From an uncultured Candidatus Saccharibacteria bacterium (GTDB lineage Bacteria > Patescibacteriota > Saccharimonadia > Saccharimonadales > Saccharimonadaceae), in the NCBI GenBank assembly GCA_948648655.1, contig CAPKVJ010000006.1, positions 1 through 61,890 on the forward strand: a stretch of DNA of 61,890 bases, given 5' to 3'. A program made the translations under genes and the position numbers. The notes beneath the pieces were generated by a model. It saw only the letters and a list, made by a program, of their open reading frames with translations. It was not told the DNA's origin and ran no database searches. This document shows, in pieces, positions 54,432 through 61,890 of this stretch; positions within the stretch are counted from its first letter, which is position 1, and each line of letters opens with the position of its first letter.

Positions 54432-54498
54432 TATAATTGTAGAAGATTTTGGGTTCGTTCAAAAATTTGTTCAGTGGGGATGGGTTTTTGAACGAACC
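54432..54498 (+). promoter_or_regulatory. rpsA promoter and leader hairpin
   Basis: TATAAT (54432-54437) is followed by a 14-bp inverted repeat, GGTTCGTTCAAAAA (54452-54465) with TTTTTGAACGAACC (54485-54498), just upstream of the SD AAGAAAGGA. It may control S1 synthesis. Confidence 0.55.
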
Positions 54499-54519
54499 TG
54501 AAGAAAGGATATATTAAAT

Positions 54520-55584
54520 ATGGCAGAAGCCAAAATAACAATGGATGAGTTGCTAGCAAATGCTGATGCGAGCGTGAAGCGAGCAACTGTGGGGGAGACG
54601 GTTACAGGCAAAGTCCTGTCGATCAAGAAGCATGAGATCTTGGTTGATCTTGGTGCGAGAGGTGTCGGGGTAGTCCCACGTCGTGAAGTTTCGTTTGCGC
54701 GGAACTTGAATGTAGGGGATGAAGTATCGGCATCCGTGATTGAAGCAGAGATGGGCGATGGGAGTATTCTCTTGTCGTTGCGTAAAGCCGCGAAAGAAAA
54801 GGGTTGGGATGAGATTCAAGGTAAGCTGGATGCAGCGGAAATCGTTGAGATTACGCCGTTTGACGCGAATCGCGGTGGTTTGCTAGCGGAATATGAGGGG
54901 ATTCGAGGATTTTTGCCCGTATCACAGCTTTCGGCGGAGCATTATCCACGTGTCGGTAGTGCCGATAAGGATGAGATTTTGCAGAGGTTGAATTCTCTAG
55001 TTGGTCAGCCGATGAAGGTGCGTATCTTGGATGCGAATCGTAAAGACAATAAGTTGATTTTCTCCGAGAAAGAAGCGGTGAAGGATGGTCTTGCCGAGAG
55101 ATTTGCCGAGTTGAATGTTGGTGATGTGGTCAAAGGTGTCGTGACTGGTGTGGTTGACTTCGGGGCGTTCGTGAATGTCGACGGCGTGGAAGGCCTGATT
55201 CATATTTCCGAGATTTCTTGGGAGCGTGTCAATAATCCAGCTGACTACGTGAAGGTTGGTGAGACGGTTGATGCAAAGATTATTGCTATTGATAAGGAAC
55301 GTTTGTCACTTTCAATCAAGCAGTTGACTGAAGATCCATGGCTATCTGAAGTTGAAGGTCTGAAGCGTGGCGATGAGGTCGAAGGTACGATTACGAGGAT
55401 TACGCCGTTTGGGGCTTTTGTGCAGATTTCTCCAGCAGTGGAGGCGTTGGTACATGTGTCAGAGCTCGGGAATGGTGATGACGCTGACCCAGAGAAGGTA
55501 TTTACTCTGAATGAGCGTAAGAAATTCCAAATTCTTGATATTGATCGAGATGGTCGCAAGATTAGCTTGACGATTGTAAAGTAA
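54520..55584 (+). CDS. rpsA: 30S ribosomal protein S1
   Basis: 354 aa with four S1 (OB-fold) repeats beginning near residues 22, 106, 193 and 277 (for instance GETVTGKVLSIKKHEILVDLG and GDVVKGVVTGVVDFGAFVNV, in shortened form). The third is the best conserved (GLIHISEISW). It binds mRNA for initiation, relevant because leaderless and SD-led mRNAs coexist here. The ATG follows AAGAAAGGA. Confidence 0.95.
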   Translation: MAEAKITMDELLANADASVKRATVGETVTGKVLSIKKHEILVDLGARGVGVVPRREVSFARNLNVGDEVSASVIEAEMGDGSILLSLRKAAKEKGWDEIQGKLDAAEIVEITPFDANRGGLLAEYEGIRGFLPVSQLSAEHYPRVGSADKDEILQRLNSLVGQPMKVRILDANRKDNKLIFSEKEAVKDGLAERFAELNVGDVVKGVVTGVVDFGAFVNVDGVEGLIHISEISWERVNNPADYVKVGETVDAKIIAIDKERLSLSIKQLTEDPWLSEVEGLKRGDEVEGTITRITPFGAFVQISPAVEALVHVSELGNGDDADPEKVFTLNERKKFQILDIDRDGRKISLTIVK

Positions 55585-55679
55585 AATACCGGAGAGGTAA
55601 ACCAGGCGGGGTGAGGCCTGGTTTTTTGATGAGGTTGAGGCTGTTTATGATAAAGTTTTTGAGTGGTCGAATAAAAAAG

Positions 55680-56288
55680 TTATTCGATATCGGCGTCAGC
55701 AAAGAGATCGGGGATTTCTTCGGGCGAGTTGGATTTGAGATGCTTAACTTTGGTCTTGGAACGACCGGAAAGAATACTGGTTTCGTAAATAACACGAGAG
55801 AATTCTTCGATGATGGTTTGGCGGTCGAGCTTCTTGGGGTCGGTAATGCGGACGAAGGGGAGGTGGGCGGAGCGGAAAAATTGTTCCATTTCTTTGGGGT
55901 GGCTACCGGGAGAACGCGACTTTTGTGTGCCATCGTCAAGTTTGACGGCGCAGACTGGTCGGAGTGTTTGTTTGTTGCAAAAGACAAAATCGACAGTTTT
56001 TTGATCAATATAACGGTAGGCTTCGGTGCGATTTTGGTGACCGACTTTGTGACTTAAAAGGGCAGAGAGCTTGACATCGGGGATGACATAAAATTTTTGT
56101 CCAAAGATATCATTAAGGAGTTGGAAACAATGCTTCTCATTGCCGGTCATGAGCTGCTTGCGTGAGCGATAACGATAACGGCTCATGGCGTTGCGGCGTT
56201 GGTTAGTAGTTTCGATGGTAGCAATAATAGAGATCACAAAAAAGGTAGCAACGGCTACACCTGCGATAGTGATCAATACTTTATCCAT
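55680..56288 (-). CDS. Membrane-anchored DUF2726-type nuclease-like protein, 202 aa
   Basis: A TM helix (about 5-25) is followed by a DUF2726-like domain: LLNDIFGQKFYVIPDVKLSALL, a DFVFCNKQTLRPVCAVKLDDG segment and a C-terminal PFVRI. DUF2726 is a PD-(D/E)XK-like fold. Here the core would be D-(F)-V and KLDDG, so activity is uncertain. It stands convergent to rpsA. Confidence 0.7.
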   Translation of the reverse strand: MDKVLITIAGVAVATFFVISIIATIETTNQRRNAMSRYRYRSRKQLMTGNEKHCFQLLNDIFGQKFYVIPDVKLSALLSHKVGHQNRTEAYRYIDQKTVDFVFCNKQTLRPVCAVKLDDGTQKSRSPGSHPKEMEQFFRSAHLPFVRITDPKKLDRQTIIEEFSRVIYETSILSGRSKTKVKHLKSNSPEEIPDLFADADIE

Positions 56289-56422
56289 ATGTCCATTGTA
56301 GCATAGATTATGTTAAATGTCAAAATAATGAGATAGTAGGAGGGGAAAATGGAGAATTGTATAGTTGAATTATGGGAATAATGTGGCGTAAGTTTTTGAT
56401 TTGAGGGTGTATAAAATGAGAT
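56289..56422. other. Short AT-rich intergenic region
   Basis: Promoters for the divergent genes are probable; no ORF of coding character. Confidence 0.3.
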
Positions 56423-56603
56423 ATGTGTATAGAAGATGACATCGTGGCAAAAGTGAAGGCGCTGGTTTTGCAGAAATCGGATGAGTATCTAGTGAATGAT
56501 CCGGGTAAATATGATTTTTGGTGATTTGAGTGATAGAACGAAAGGTGATTCCGAGCCGAGATATAAAGTGATTTGTGACGTGGTTTTGGGCGGAGATATG
56601 TGA
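56423..56603 (+). pseudogene. Small frameshifted gene remnant
   Basis: From ATG 56423, ten nt after a TAAAAT-like box, a frame reads IEDDIVAKVKALVLQKSDEY and stops at 56524. Removing one T from the T5 run at 56515-56519 continues the frame as FGDLSDRTKGDSEPRYKVICD to a stop at 56603. The composition on both sides suits one 60-residue protein. Not recognised. Confidence 0.4.
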
Positions 56604-56680
56604 TAGCGCCCATAGTTCTTGTCTAGCCTTCGAGTAAAGCAAAGTCAAGAAATATCTCGACAAATGTCGAGATATTTCTG

Positions 56681-56755
56681 TGGCTCCCCGGACTGGACTC
56701 GAACCAGTAACCTCGAAGTTAACAGCTTCTTGCTCCACCATTGAGCTACCGGGGA
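56681..56755 (-). tRNA. tRNA-Asn(GTT)
   Basis: 75 nt with encoded CCA. Acceptor TCCCCGG/CCGGGGA, anticodon loop CTGTTAA giving GTT, T arm GGTTCGAGTCC. A perfect hairpin AAATATCTCGAC/GTCGAGATATTT at 56648-56678 lies just downstream and probably terminates it. Confidence 0.95.
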
Positions 56756-56816
56756 TTAACTGATTGTATTATAGCACATTTGAAATGGGTTTGGCTAGAC
56801 TTTTTCTAAAATAGAT

Positions 56817-57365
56817 TTAGGCGGCAGATTCGCTAACAGGCGTATGAGGTTTATGGGCGTCGGCCAACTCTTGATTAAGCTCCGTGCGTTGCTTTTCGAG
56901 TGAGTGCAGTTGGTGCTGGAGATGTTGGAATTCGGCGGCGGATTTCCCGAAACGACGCTTAAAGAAGTTATGCGAAGTTTTGAAAGCATCGATTTGTGAT
57001 TTGAGAGATGTGGTCTGGAATTCGTTGAGCTTGATTTGAGATTCGATGACGTTGATGGCGGCTTGGTGGGAGATAGTTTCATTGCGATGCTGTTTTTCCA
57101 AAACTTCACGTGGCGTGAGAGGCTGGGTTTCCTTGATATATTGGCCGGGAATTTGGAAAGTCTCTTCAGGGCGGGTATTGATAGGGCGATTATGGTTTGG
57201 ATGAGGACCGAGATTGATATGATAAGTGGTTTTGTCGGGTTGGGTAGGGGTGGTTTCGGGATGGTGAGTATCGGACTCGGGATATTGATTTGCAAGTGCG
57301 GCGACGTCGTCCCATTTGGAGGATTCGTTTGAATCGGGTCGGGCGGTGTGTTCGTGATTTTTCAT
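56817..57365 (-). CDS. Hypothetical coiled-coil protein, 182 aa
   Basis: Not recognised. The N-terminal half is rich in H, P, N and T and looks disordered. Residues about 85-170 form a coiled coil (EFQHLQHQLHSLEKQRTELN). ATG 57365 is chosen because the ATG at 57377 lies within the -10 box (TAAAAT on the minus strand at 57376-57381). No signal or membrane segment. Divergent from infB. Confidence 0.55.
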   Translation of the reverse strand: MKNHEHTARPDSNESSKWDDVAALANQYPESDTHHPETTPTQPDKTTYHINLGPHPNHNRPINTRPEETFQIPGQYIKETQPLTPREVLEKQHRNETISHQAAINVIESQIKLNEFQTTSLKSQIDAFKTSHNFFKRRFGKSAAEFQHLQHQLHSLEKQRTELNQELADAHKPHTPVSESAA

Positions 57366-57535
57366 ATATAGAGTCATTTTAGCATAAAGATAAAGTGAAT
57401 TTGTAAAAAAAGCGTAGAATGTGGTAAAATAAAAGTAAGTGATGTGCTCGGACTAGAGCATAAATTTTATACACATATAATATATATGCGCGCTTTGTGT
57501 GCGGTATTTCGGGGATGAAAGGAGCTAGTATTAGT

Positions 57536-59329
57536 ATGGAGAATGGGCAGGAGGCGGAAAAGGTAATTCGTATTGCTGGTTCGATTACTGTGGATGAGCT
57601 GGCGCAGGCTTTGGGGTTGTCAGTGACGGCATTGATCGGTGAGTTGTTTAAGAATGGGATTGTGGCGACAATTAATCAGCGTTTGGATTTCGAGACGGCG
57701 CAGATTATGATTGACGAGCTAGGGATGAAGAATGTACGTTTGGAGCGCAAGAATACTGCGTCACAAATTGCAAATGAGGGGCGTAGAGAATTGAGCAAGG
57801 ACGCAGTGGAGCGTCCGCCGGTAGTAGCAGTGATGGGTCACGTCGATCATGGTAAGACGACGTTGCTGGATAATTTATTGAAGAAAAAGACGGTAGCGAC
57901 AGAGGCTGGTGGTATTACGCAGCATATTTCGGCGTATCAGTTGGAACACGAAGGCAGGAAGATTACGTTTTTGGACACTCCGGGACATGAGGCTTTCGCG
58001 GCGATTCGTCAGCATGGAGCGATGTTGACAGACATTGTGGTAATTGTGGTGGCGGCGGATGATGGAGTGAAGCCGCAGACGATTGAGGCAATTAAGTTTG
58101 CGCAGGGTGCAAATGCGAAGATTATTGTAGCGATTAATAAGATTGATCGTGAAGGGGCAGATATTGAGCGAACGAAGGCGGGGCTGGCGGAGCATGGGCT
58201 GATGCCGGAAGAGTGGGGTGGAGATATTATGATGATCCCGGTGAGTGCAAAGACTGGGGAAGGTCTGGATAAGTTGATTGAAGGGATTTTGCTGATTGCC
58301 GATGTGGAAGAATTGAAGGCGGATGTGAAGATTCCGGCGGAAGGATTAGTAATTGAAAGTCATATGGAAACCGGCAAAGGAAGTGTTGTGAACTTGTTGG
58401 TGACGGGTGGCGAATTGAAAGTTGGGGAATTTGTGGCGGCAGGGGGTGTATATGGCAAGATTCGGACGATGACTGATTTTAGAGGGAAGCCACGCGGGAA
58501 GGCGGGCCCGAGTACGCCGGTGACGGTGACTGGGTTTAAGGAATTGCCGAGCTTTGGTGATAGATTCTTGGAATATAGTGACGAGAAGAGTGCACGGCGA
58601 GCGGCGGTGATTGCGGCGCAAGCGCAGGCAAATGAAGCGGCGAGCGCAAATGTAACGAGCATGGACCTCTTGCGTATGATGAATGTCGAGGACAATTCAA
58701 AAGTTTTCAATGTGATTGTGAAGGGGGACGTGTTGGGCAGTGTGACGAGTGTGGTTGATTCGTTGAAGTTGATTGATACGAAGGGGGAGGTGACACTCAA
58801 TGTTGTGGCGACAGGTGTAGGTGATGTGACGGAGAATGATGTTTATATGGCGGCGGGCGATAATAATACGGTGATTTATGGTTTTAATGTGAATGTACCG
58901 ACGAATATTAGCAAGTTGGCGGCACGTGATGGTGTGACGATCCGGAATTATCGGGTGATTTATGAGCTATTGGATGATGCACGTGATAGCATGGAGAAGT
59001 TATTAGGTGAAGAAGTTGTCGAGACGGAAGTAGGTACAATGAAAGTGATGGGTGTATTCCGCGTGACTAAACAAGAGCTGATCGCGGGTGGTGAAATGAC
59101 GAGCGGTAAATTGATGCCGGGTGTGTATGCGAGAGTGGTACGAGGGAAAGAGGTGATTGGCGAAGCGGTGGTTGAGAGTGTGCAGAAAGAGAAAATTGAT
59201 GCGAAGGAATTGATTGAGAAAGAAATTGGTGGCTTGGCAATGAAAACGGAGAAAAAGATTGATTTGGTGGTGGGAGATAAGCTAGAATTCTTTACAAGGG
59301 AAACCAGGCAGAGGAAGTTGGGAGAATAA
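57536..59329 (+). CDS. infB: Translation initiation factor IF-2 (short)
   Basis: About 597 aa, with the long N-terminal extension of E. coli IF-2 missing. A short IF2-N domain (SITVDELAQALGLSVTALIG) precedes the G domain: GHVDHGKTTLLD (G1), GGITQHI (G2), DTPGHEAF (G3), NKID (G4) and SAKTGEG (G5). Domains II-IV follow. ATG 57536 follows AAAGGAG at 57519-57525; upstream in-frame codons lack an SD. Confidence 0.95.
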   Translation: MENGQEAEKVIRIAGSITVDELAQALGLSVTALIGELFKNGIVATINQRLDFETAQIMIDELGMKNVRLERKNTASQIANEGRRELSKDAVERPPVVAVMGHVDHGKTTLLDNLLKKKTVATEAGGITQHISAYQLEHEGRKITFLDTPGHEAFAAIRQHGAMLTDIVVIVVAADDGVKPQTIEAIKFAQGANAKIIVAINKIDREGADIERTKAGLAEHGLMPEEWGGDIMMIPVSAKTGEGLDKLIEGILLIADVEELKADVKIPAEGLVIESHMETGKGSVVNLLVTGGELKVGEFVAAGGVYGKIRTMTDFRGKPRGKAGPSTPVTVTGFKELPSFGDRFLEYSDEKSARRAAVIAAQAQANEAASANVTSMDLLRMMNVEDNSKVFNVIVKGDVLGSVTSVVDSLKLIDTKGEVTLNVVATGVGDVTENDVYMAAGDNNTVIYGFNVNVPTNISKLAARDGVTIRNYRVIYELLDDARDSMEKLLGEEVVETEVGTMKVMGVFRVTKQELIAGGEMTSGKLMPGVYARVVRGKEVIGEAVVESVQKEKIDAKELIEKEIGGLAMKTEKKIDLVVGDKLEFFTRETRQRKLGE

Positions 59330-59330
59330 A

Positions 59331-59405
59331 AAGAGGGCTTGGCCTCGCCTATATCCGATCCCAATGCTTGACGCGTTGTTCTTAACATCGGAGGCAAGGG
59401 TGCCC
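59331..59405 (-). ncRNA. Candidate small RNA (hairpin with terminator)
   Basis: On the minus strand TTGACC, a 16-nt spacer and TAAAAT lie just before GAGGGCACCC. The RNA folds as GAGGGC/GCCCTC outside and GCCTCCGAT/ATCGG...GAGGC inside, and ends in TTTTT. Its 3' end overlaps the last bases of infB. No match to SRP or other families was recognised. Confidence 0.5.
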
Positions 59406-59427
59406 TCAATAGGTATATTTTAGCATA

Positions 59428-59808
59428 TTATCTTTTCAGGTCAACTATTTTTGCGTCTTTGGTGATAATAATGATGTTAGCTATGCTTTTGTAGAGGTGG
59501 AAATATTTTCTGATACTGTTGAGACATTTTGTTTGATGGAGTTTTATGCGACGTAAATCGATAACGATGTAATTTGATTGCTGCAAGGCGTTGATAATTG
59601 TATCGCGTATCAGGTATTTCCCTCTACCGCGCGGGCATTTCATTTCCCATGATATATTATTCATTTTAAAATCTGGTGTGCGAACTCCTGGAGTGTGAGA
59701 TGGGGGTATTAATTCAATATCATAGCCAAGCGTGGTCAGAAATAAAATAGTATCATATTCGTGTTTTTCGAGGGGCACGCCATTAGGTATAATTTTTCCT
59801 TTTTTCAT
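59428..59808 (-). CDS. CdiA-CT-like PD-(D/E)XK nuclease, 126 aa
   Basis: TPDFKMNNISWEMKCPRG near residues 44-61 has the D...EXK signature of the CdiA-type C-terminal tRNase/nuclease fold. LEKHEYDTILFLTTLGYDIEL near the start and YIVIDLRRIK are also shared with the paralog at 60358. No immunity gene is recognised next to it. The codon use is AT-richer than its neighbours, suggesting transfer. Confidence 0.65.
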   Translation of the reverse strand: MKKGKIIPNGVPLEKHEYDTILFLTTLGYDIELIPPSHTPGVRTPDFKMNNISWEMKCPRGRGKYLIRDTIINALQQSNYIVIDLRRIKLHQTKCLNSIRKYFHLYKSIANIIIITKDAKIVDLKR

Positions 59809-60009
59809 TTTGTAAATATATCATAGCCAAAAAGTTTATCGCAAGCATAAGAATTGCATGTCTTGCGAATATATAATATATAATATATAGTATATTTGAA
59901 GTAAACAAGGAAGACTTGCGTTTCGGCGTAGCGGCGAGAACCCCAGCATTAACTGTAGCGCGCAGGCTGGGGGCATATAATAACACTCTGGATGATCGGA
60001 GTGTTATTT
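59809..60009. other. AT-rich intergenic region with hairpins
   Basis: A run of TATA repeats at 59870-59900 and two hairpins (CCCCAGC...GCTGGGG; AATAACACTC/GAGTGTTATT at about 59979-60006) lie behind the truncated toxin gene. No ORF seen. Confidence 0.4.
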
Positions 60010-60264
60010 TTAATATCCAAAAAGTAGTTTGCGATATCCGTTGCGTACCAGTACTAGATCGAAACGATCGATAGTTAGTGGTATGCCGACAAAACAATTG
60101 GAATTAAGTTTGCGCAAGATGAGGACTGGGCGTGTGAAATGCTCGCCTTTGTCGTTAATTTCGCAACCGATGTTTTCGCCGACGCAAGTCCACCAAATTT
60201 CGCCTTCGTTGAATTGAGGTGGTCGGTGATTTTGCAGATGTGATTTAAGTTCTGGCCAGGACAT
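60010..60264 (-). CDS. MazF/PemK-type toxin, C-terminally short, 84 aa
   Basis: The N-terminal part is recognisable: NEGEIWWTCVGENIGCEIND, GEHFTRPVLILRK and FVGIPLTI. The family normally continues to about 110 residues with a conserved QXR-type ending, missing here (ends GYRKLLFGY). It may be a truncated toxin or a short variant. ATG 60264 is preferred over the GTG at 60303. No antitoxin gene is adjacent. Confidence 0.65.
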   Translation of the reverse strand: MSWPELKSHLQNHRPPQFNEGEIWWTCVGENIGCEINDKGEHFTRPVLILRKLNSNCFVGIPLTIDRFDLVLVRNGYRKLLFGY

Positions 60265-60357
60265 GCAATTATCGTATGAAAAAGTGAAAAATTCCGCAAG
60301 CACAAGAGTTTATATCTGGGGGTGGAGGTTTTTTGAGATTTGTGATAGAGTGATGGA

Positions 60358-60759
60358 ATGAATCGAACAGGGAAGCGTCAGACTTCGCAGCTGATAATGA
60401 ATGGAGTAGAATTGGAATCACATGAATATGCGACGGTGCTGTTTTTGGTGGGGCTAGGGAAGAATATTGAATTGATACCGCAGTCGCACACGCCATCAGT
60501 AAAAAGCCCCGATCTATATATGGATGGTTTAGTATGGGAAGTAAAAAGTCCAGTGAATAGCACGAGGCGCGCTATAGAGAGATTGTTTTATCGGGCAACC
60601 GGGCAATCGAGTAATTTAGTGTTTGATTTGAGGAGAATAAAGAAGAATGACACATCGGTGTCTATAATTTTGGAGAAATGCTTCAAGAACACGCGTCGTG
60701 TGCGGAATATGTATATCATTACGAAGGATGGCAATATCAATAGATATAGAAAAAGATAA
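60358..60759 (+). CDS. CdiA-CT-like PD-(D/E)XK nuclease, paralog of 59428, 133 aa
   Basis: KSPDLYMDGLVWEVKSPV near residues 51-68 gives D...EVK. The overall layout matches the other nuclease (LESHEYATVLFLVGLG, LVFDLRRIKK, MYIITKDGNI). With the MazF-like gene in between they form a small toxin cluster. Confidence 0.65.
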   Translation: MNRTGKRQTSQLIMNGVELESHEYATVLFLVGLGKNIELIPQSHTPSVKSPDLYMDGLVWEVKSPVNSTRRAIERLFYRATGQSSNLVFDLRRIKKNDTSVSIILEKCFKNTRRVRNMYIITKDGNINRYRKR

Positions 60760-60795
60760 GTTGTGCTTTGTCGTGAGGCATGTTATCATATGGGT

Positions 60796-60916
60796 ATGAG
60801 GGGCGTCCTAGTGTTGTAAACATTAGGTCAGCCTTTCAGAGATATGGGCGTCCTAGTGTTGTAAACATTAGGTCAGCCCATATCGGATTACACCTCGTTT
60901 CGGGGTGTAATTTTTT
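60796..60916 (+). ncRNA. Candidate RNA with two tandem copies of a hairpin motif
   Basis: TTGTGC (60761-60766), 17-nt spacer and TATCAT (60784-60789) precede two copies (60802-60833 and 60847-60878) of a 32-nt motif containing CCTAGTGTT-GTA-AACATTAGG. The second is closed by GATATGGGC/GCCCATATC. The terminator TTACACCTCG-TTT-CGGGGTGTAA plus six T ends it at 60916. No ORF. Confidence 0.6.
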
Positions 60917-60948
60917 ATGGAATTTTTAAAAAGCATAAACAAAACGTA

Positions 60949-60977
60949 TTGACATAACCATTTAGGTTTGTAATAAT
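60949..60977 (+). promoter_or_regulatory. Promoter of the second FISUMP gene
   Basis: TTGACA (60949-60954), 16-17-nt spacer, TAATAAT (60971-60977); an AAGGA lies before ATG 61032. Confidence 0.65.
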
Positions 60978-61031
60978 GGAGGGTATATAAGGTCATTTAT
61001 AAAATAAGGTCGTAAAAAGGAACAACTAAAA

Positions 61032-61890
61032 ATGAAACTAAACAAAACTAAGAAAATTAGTTTCGCGGGAATTGCGGGCTGTGCTGGCATGTTGGGTTTG
61101 CTAGCGGTAGCCATGCTCTGTCCGATGCGAAGCGAGGGGGCGAATGCGGCGGATTGTACGCCAGATAGTACGGACCCGAATTGTCTGATTGCGACAGCGG
61201 CGGCAGATGTTGGGGTGAACGTAGCTCCGATGATTTCGATGGGATTGACGCCGAATGTCGAAATTGATGTAACGCCAACGGCTGATGGTGCTTTTCAGAC
61301 GGGTACAGCGAGTATGAATGTCTCGACGAATAGCGCGAGCGGTTATAGTGTGTATATGAAGACAGGGAATGGTAAAAATACTTTGAGTGGAACTGGGTCT
61401 AATACTTCGACGATTGGTCCAGTAGCGAATAACGCAACGCAGGCGAGTTTTGCTAAAAACTCTTGGGGTTATAATTTGAGTCCTAGCTCGACATCGATTG
61501 GTGCTGGTACACAGTACAAGCCAGTTCCGACTACGACTACAAGTGCAGTGACCACTGGTGCTGGTATGACTGGTACTTATAATCTTACTTTTGCGACGAA
61601 GGTTGGTACAGACTTGCCGACTGATCAATATACGAACTCTGTGGTGGTTTCTGCAGTGGCGAACCCAACTGCAATTACAAAGTTGACACAGTTAAATTAT
61701 ATGCAAGAAATGACGTCTGCGATTTGCGCTGGTAGTTCAGAAGGTGATACTAAACAACTTGTTGACACTCGTGATGGCAACAAGTACTACGTCGCCAAAA
61801 TGAAGGATGGTAACTGTTGGATGACACAGAATCTAGCGTTAGATATTACTACGGCTGGATTAAAGGCTAGTGATACGGATATTACGGCGG
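61032..61890 (+). CDS. Second FISUMP-domain surface protein (runs off the window)
   Basis: Partial. Signal peptide (FAGIAGCAGMLGLLAVAMLC), then the N-terminal beta domain (VEIDVTPTADGAFQTGTASM) and the start of FISUMP (QLVDTRDGNKYYVAKMKDG, CWMTQNLALDITTAGL). It is a homolog of 47576-49213 over the whole visible length. Own promoter and SD. Its C-terminal variable part lies beyond the window, so whether it ends FPLRCLAS with the tail cannot be seen. Confidence 0.85.
   Translation, partial: MKLNKTKKISFAGIAGCAGMLGLLAVAMLCPMRSEGANAADCTPDSTDPNCLIATAAADVGVNVAPMISMGLTPNVEIDVTPTADGAFQTGTASMNVSTNSASGYSVYMKTGNGKNTLSGTGSNTSTIGPVANNATQASFAKNSWGYNLSPSSTSIGAGTQYKPVPTTTTSAVTTGAGMTGTYNLTFATKVGTDLPTDQYTNSVVVSAVANPTAITKLTQLNYMQEMTSAICAGSSEGDTKQLVDTRDGNKYYVAKMKDGNCWMTQNLALDITTAGLKASDTDITA

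Noticed and set aside
59331..59405. SRP (4.5S) RNA
   Set aside because: The conserved GGAA-type apical motif and the AGCAGCC side are not found, though size and hairpin shape are similar.

Overview
The window reads as part of a small-genome Candidate Phyla Radiation (Patescibacteria) chromosome, most likely Candidatus Saccharibacteria (TM7). This is inferred from the 16S rRNA gene read by eye, many short minimal versions of housekeeping proteins, TGA used as a normal stop, and a cell-surface repertoire (LPXTG protein, secreted FISUMP proteins, VirD4-like ATPase) suited to an epibiont. No database search was possible, so the taxon is an inference.

Layout. 0-7 kb: membrane protein, dnaG with a degenerate zinc site, rpoD, a pilin-like protein, a DAGK-type lipid kinase apparently broken into two frames, and a P-loop kinase. 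7-12.9 kb: polA, a GDPD-like phosphodiesterase, mutM with an in-frame insertion, holA and rpsT. 13-21.7 kb: hypothetical protein, tRNA-Val, YgjV-like protein, HAD phosphatase, Nudix, thrS, miaA, a winged-helix protein and an M50 protease. 21.8-27.5 kb: candidate RNA, Nudix-RNase H fusion, Na+/Ca2+ exchanger, rnpB, the infC-rpmI-rplT-rpmB group and a comM copy with two frameshifts. 27.5-30 kb: an RNA-rich stretch with tmRNA and several candidate ncRNAs. 30-40 kb: VirD4-like ATPase, orphan RelB-type antitoxin, gyrB-gyrA. 40-46.5 kb: secreted coiled-coil protein, DUF212 protein, an isolated 16S rRNA gene, TrmH, polysaccharide deacetylase, tRNA-Ile and tRNA-Ala. 46.5-50 kb: a FISUMP surface protein gene among cassettes, and tRNA-Gly. 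50-59.3 kb: KGG protein, metallopeptidase, a very large LPXTG protein, rpsA, tRNA-Asn, infB. 59.4-61.9 kb: two CdiA-CT-like nucleases, a truncated MazF/PemK, a tandem-hairpin RNA and the start of a second FISUMP gene that leaves the window.

Main discovery candidate. Nine promoterless, start-less fragments (C1-C9) encoding only the C-terminal part of the FISUMP domain are scattered on both strands between housekeeping genes. Each has a near-identical 5' core (TTTGTGCGCAGCGG), a variable middle, and a near-identical 3' end that continues about 25 nt past the stop codon. With two apparently expressed full-length FISUMP genes in the same window, this looks like a reservoir of silent cassettes for diversifying a surface protein by recombination. 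No reverse transcriptase is seen, so it is not an obvious diversity-generating retroelement.

Other themes. A three-copy RNA family of about 210 nt has a covarying closing stem and a short ORF. Two families of small inverted-repeat elements are present, one abutting cassette tails at exactly the same base. Many genes have a -10 box 6-9 nt before the start codon, implying leaderless mRNAs. 16S stands alone, while the tRNA-Ile/tRNA-Ala pair normally found in the rRNA spacer lies 2.5 kb downstream. Several genes are broken by what looks like one extra base in a homopolymer.
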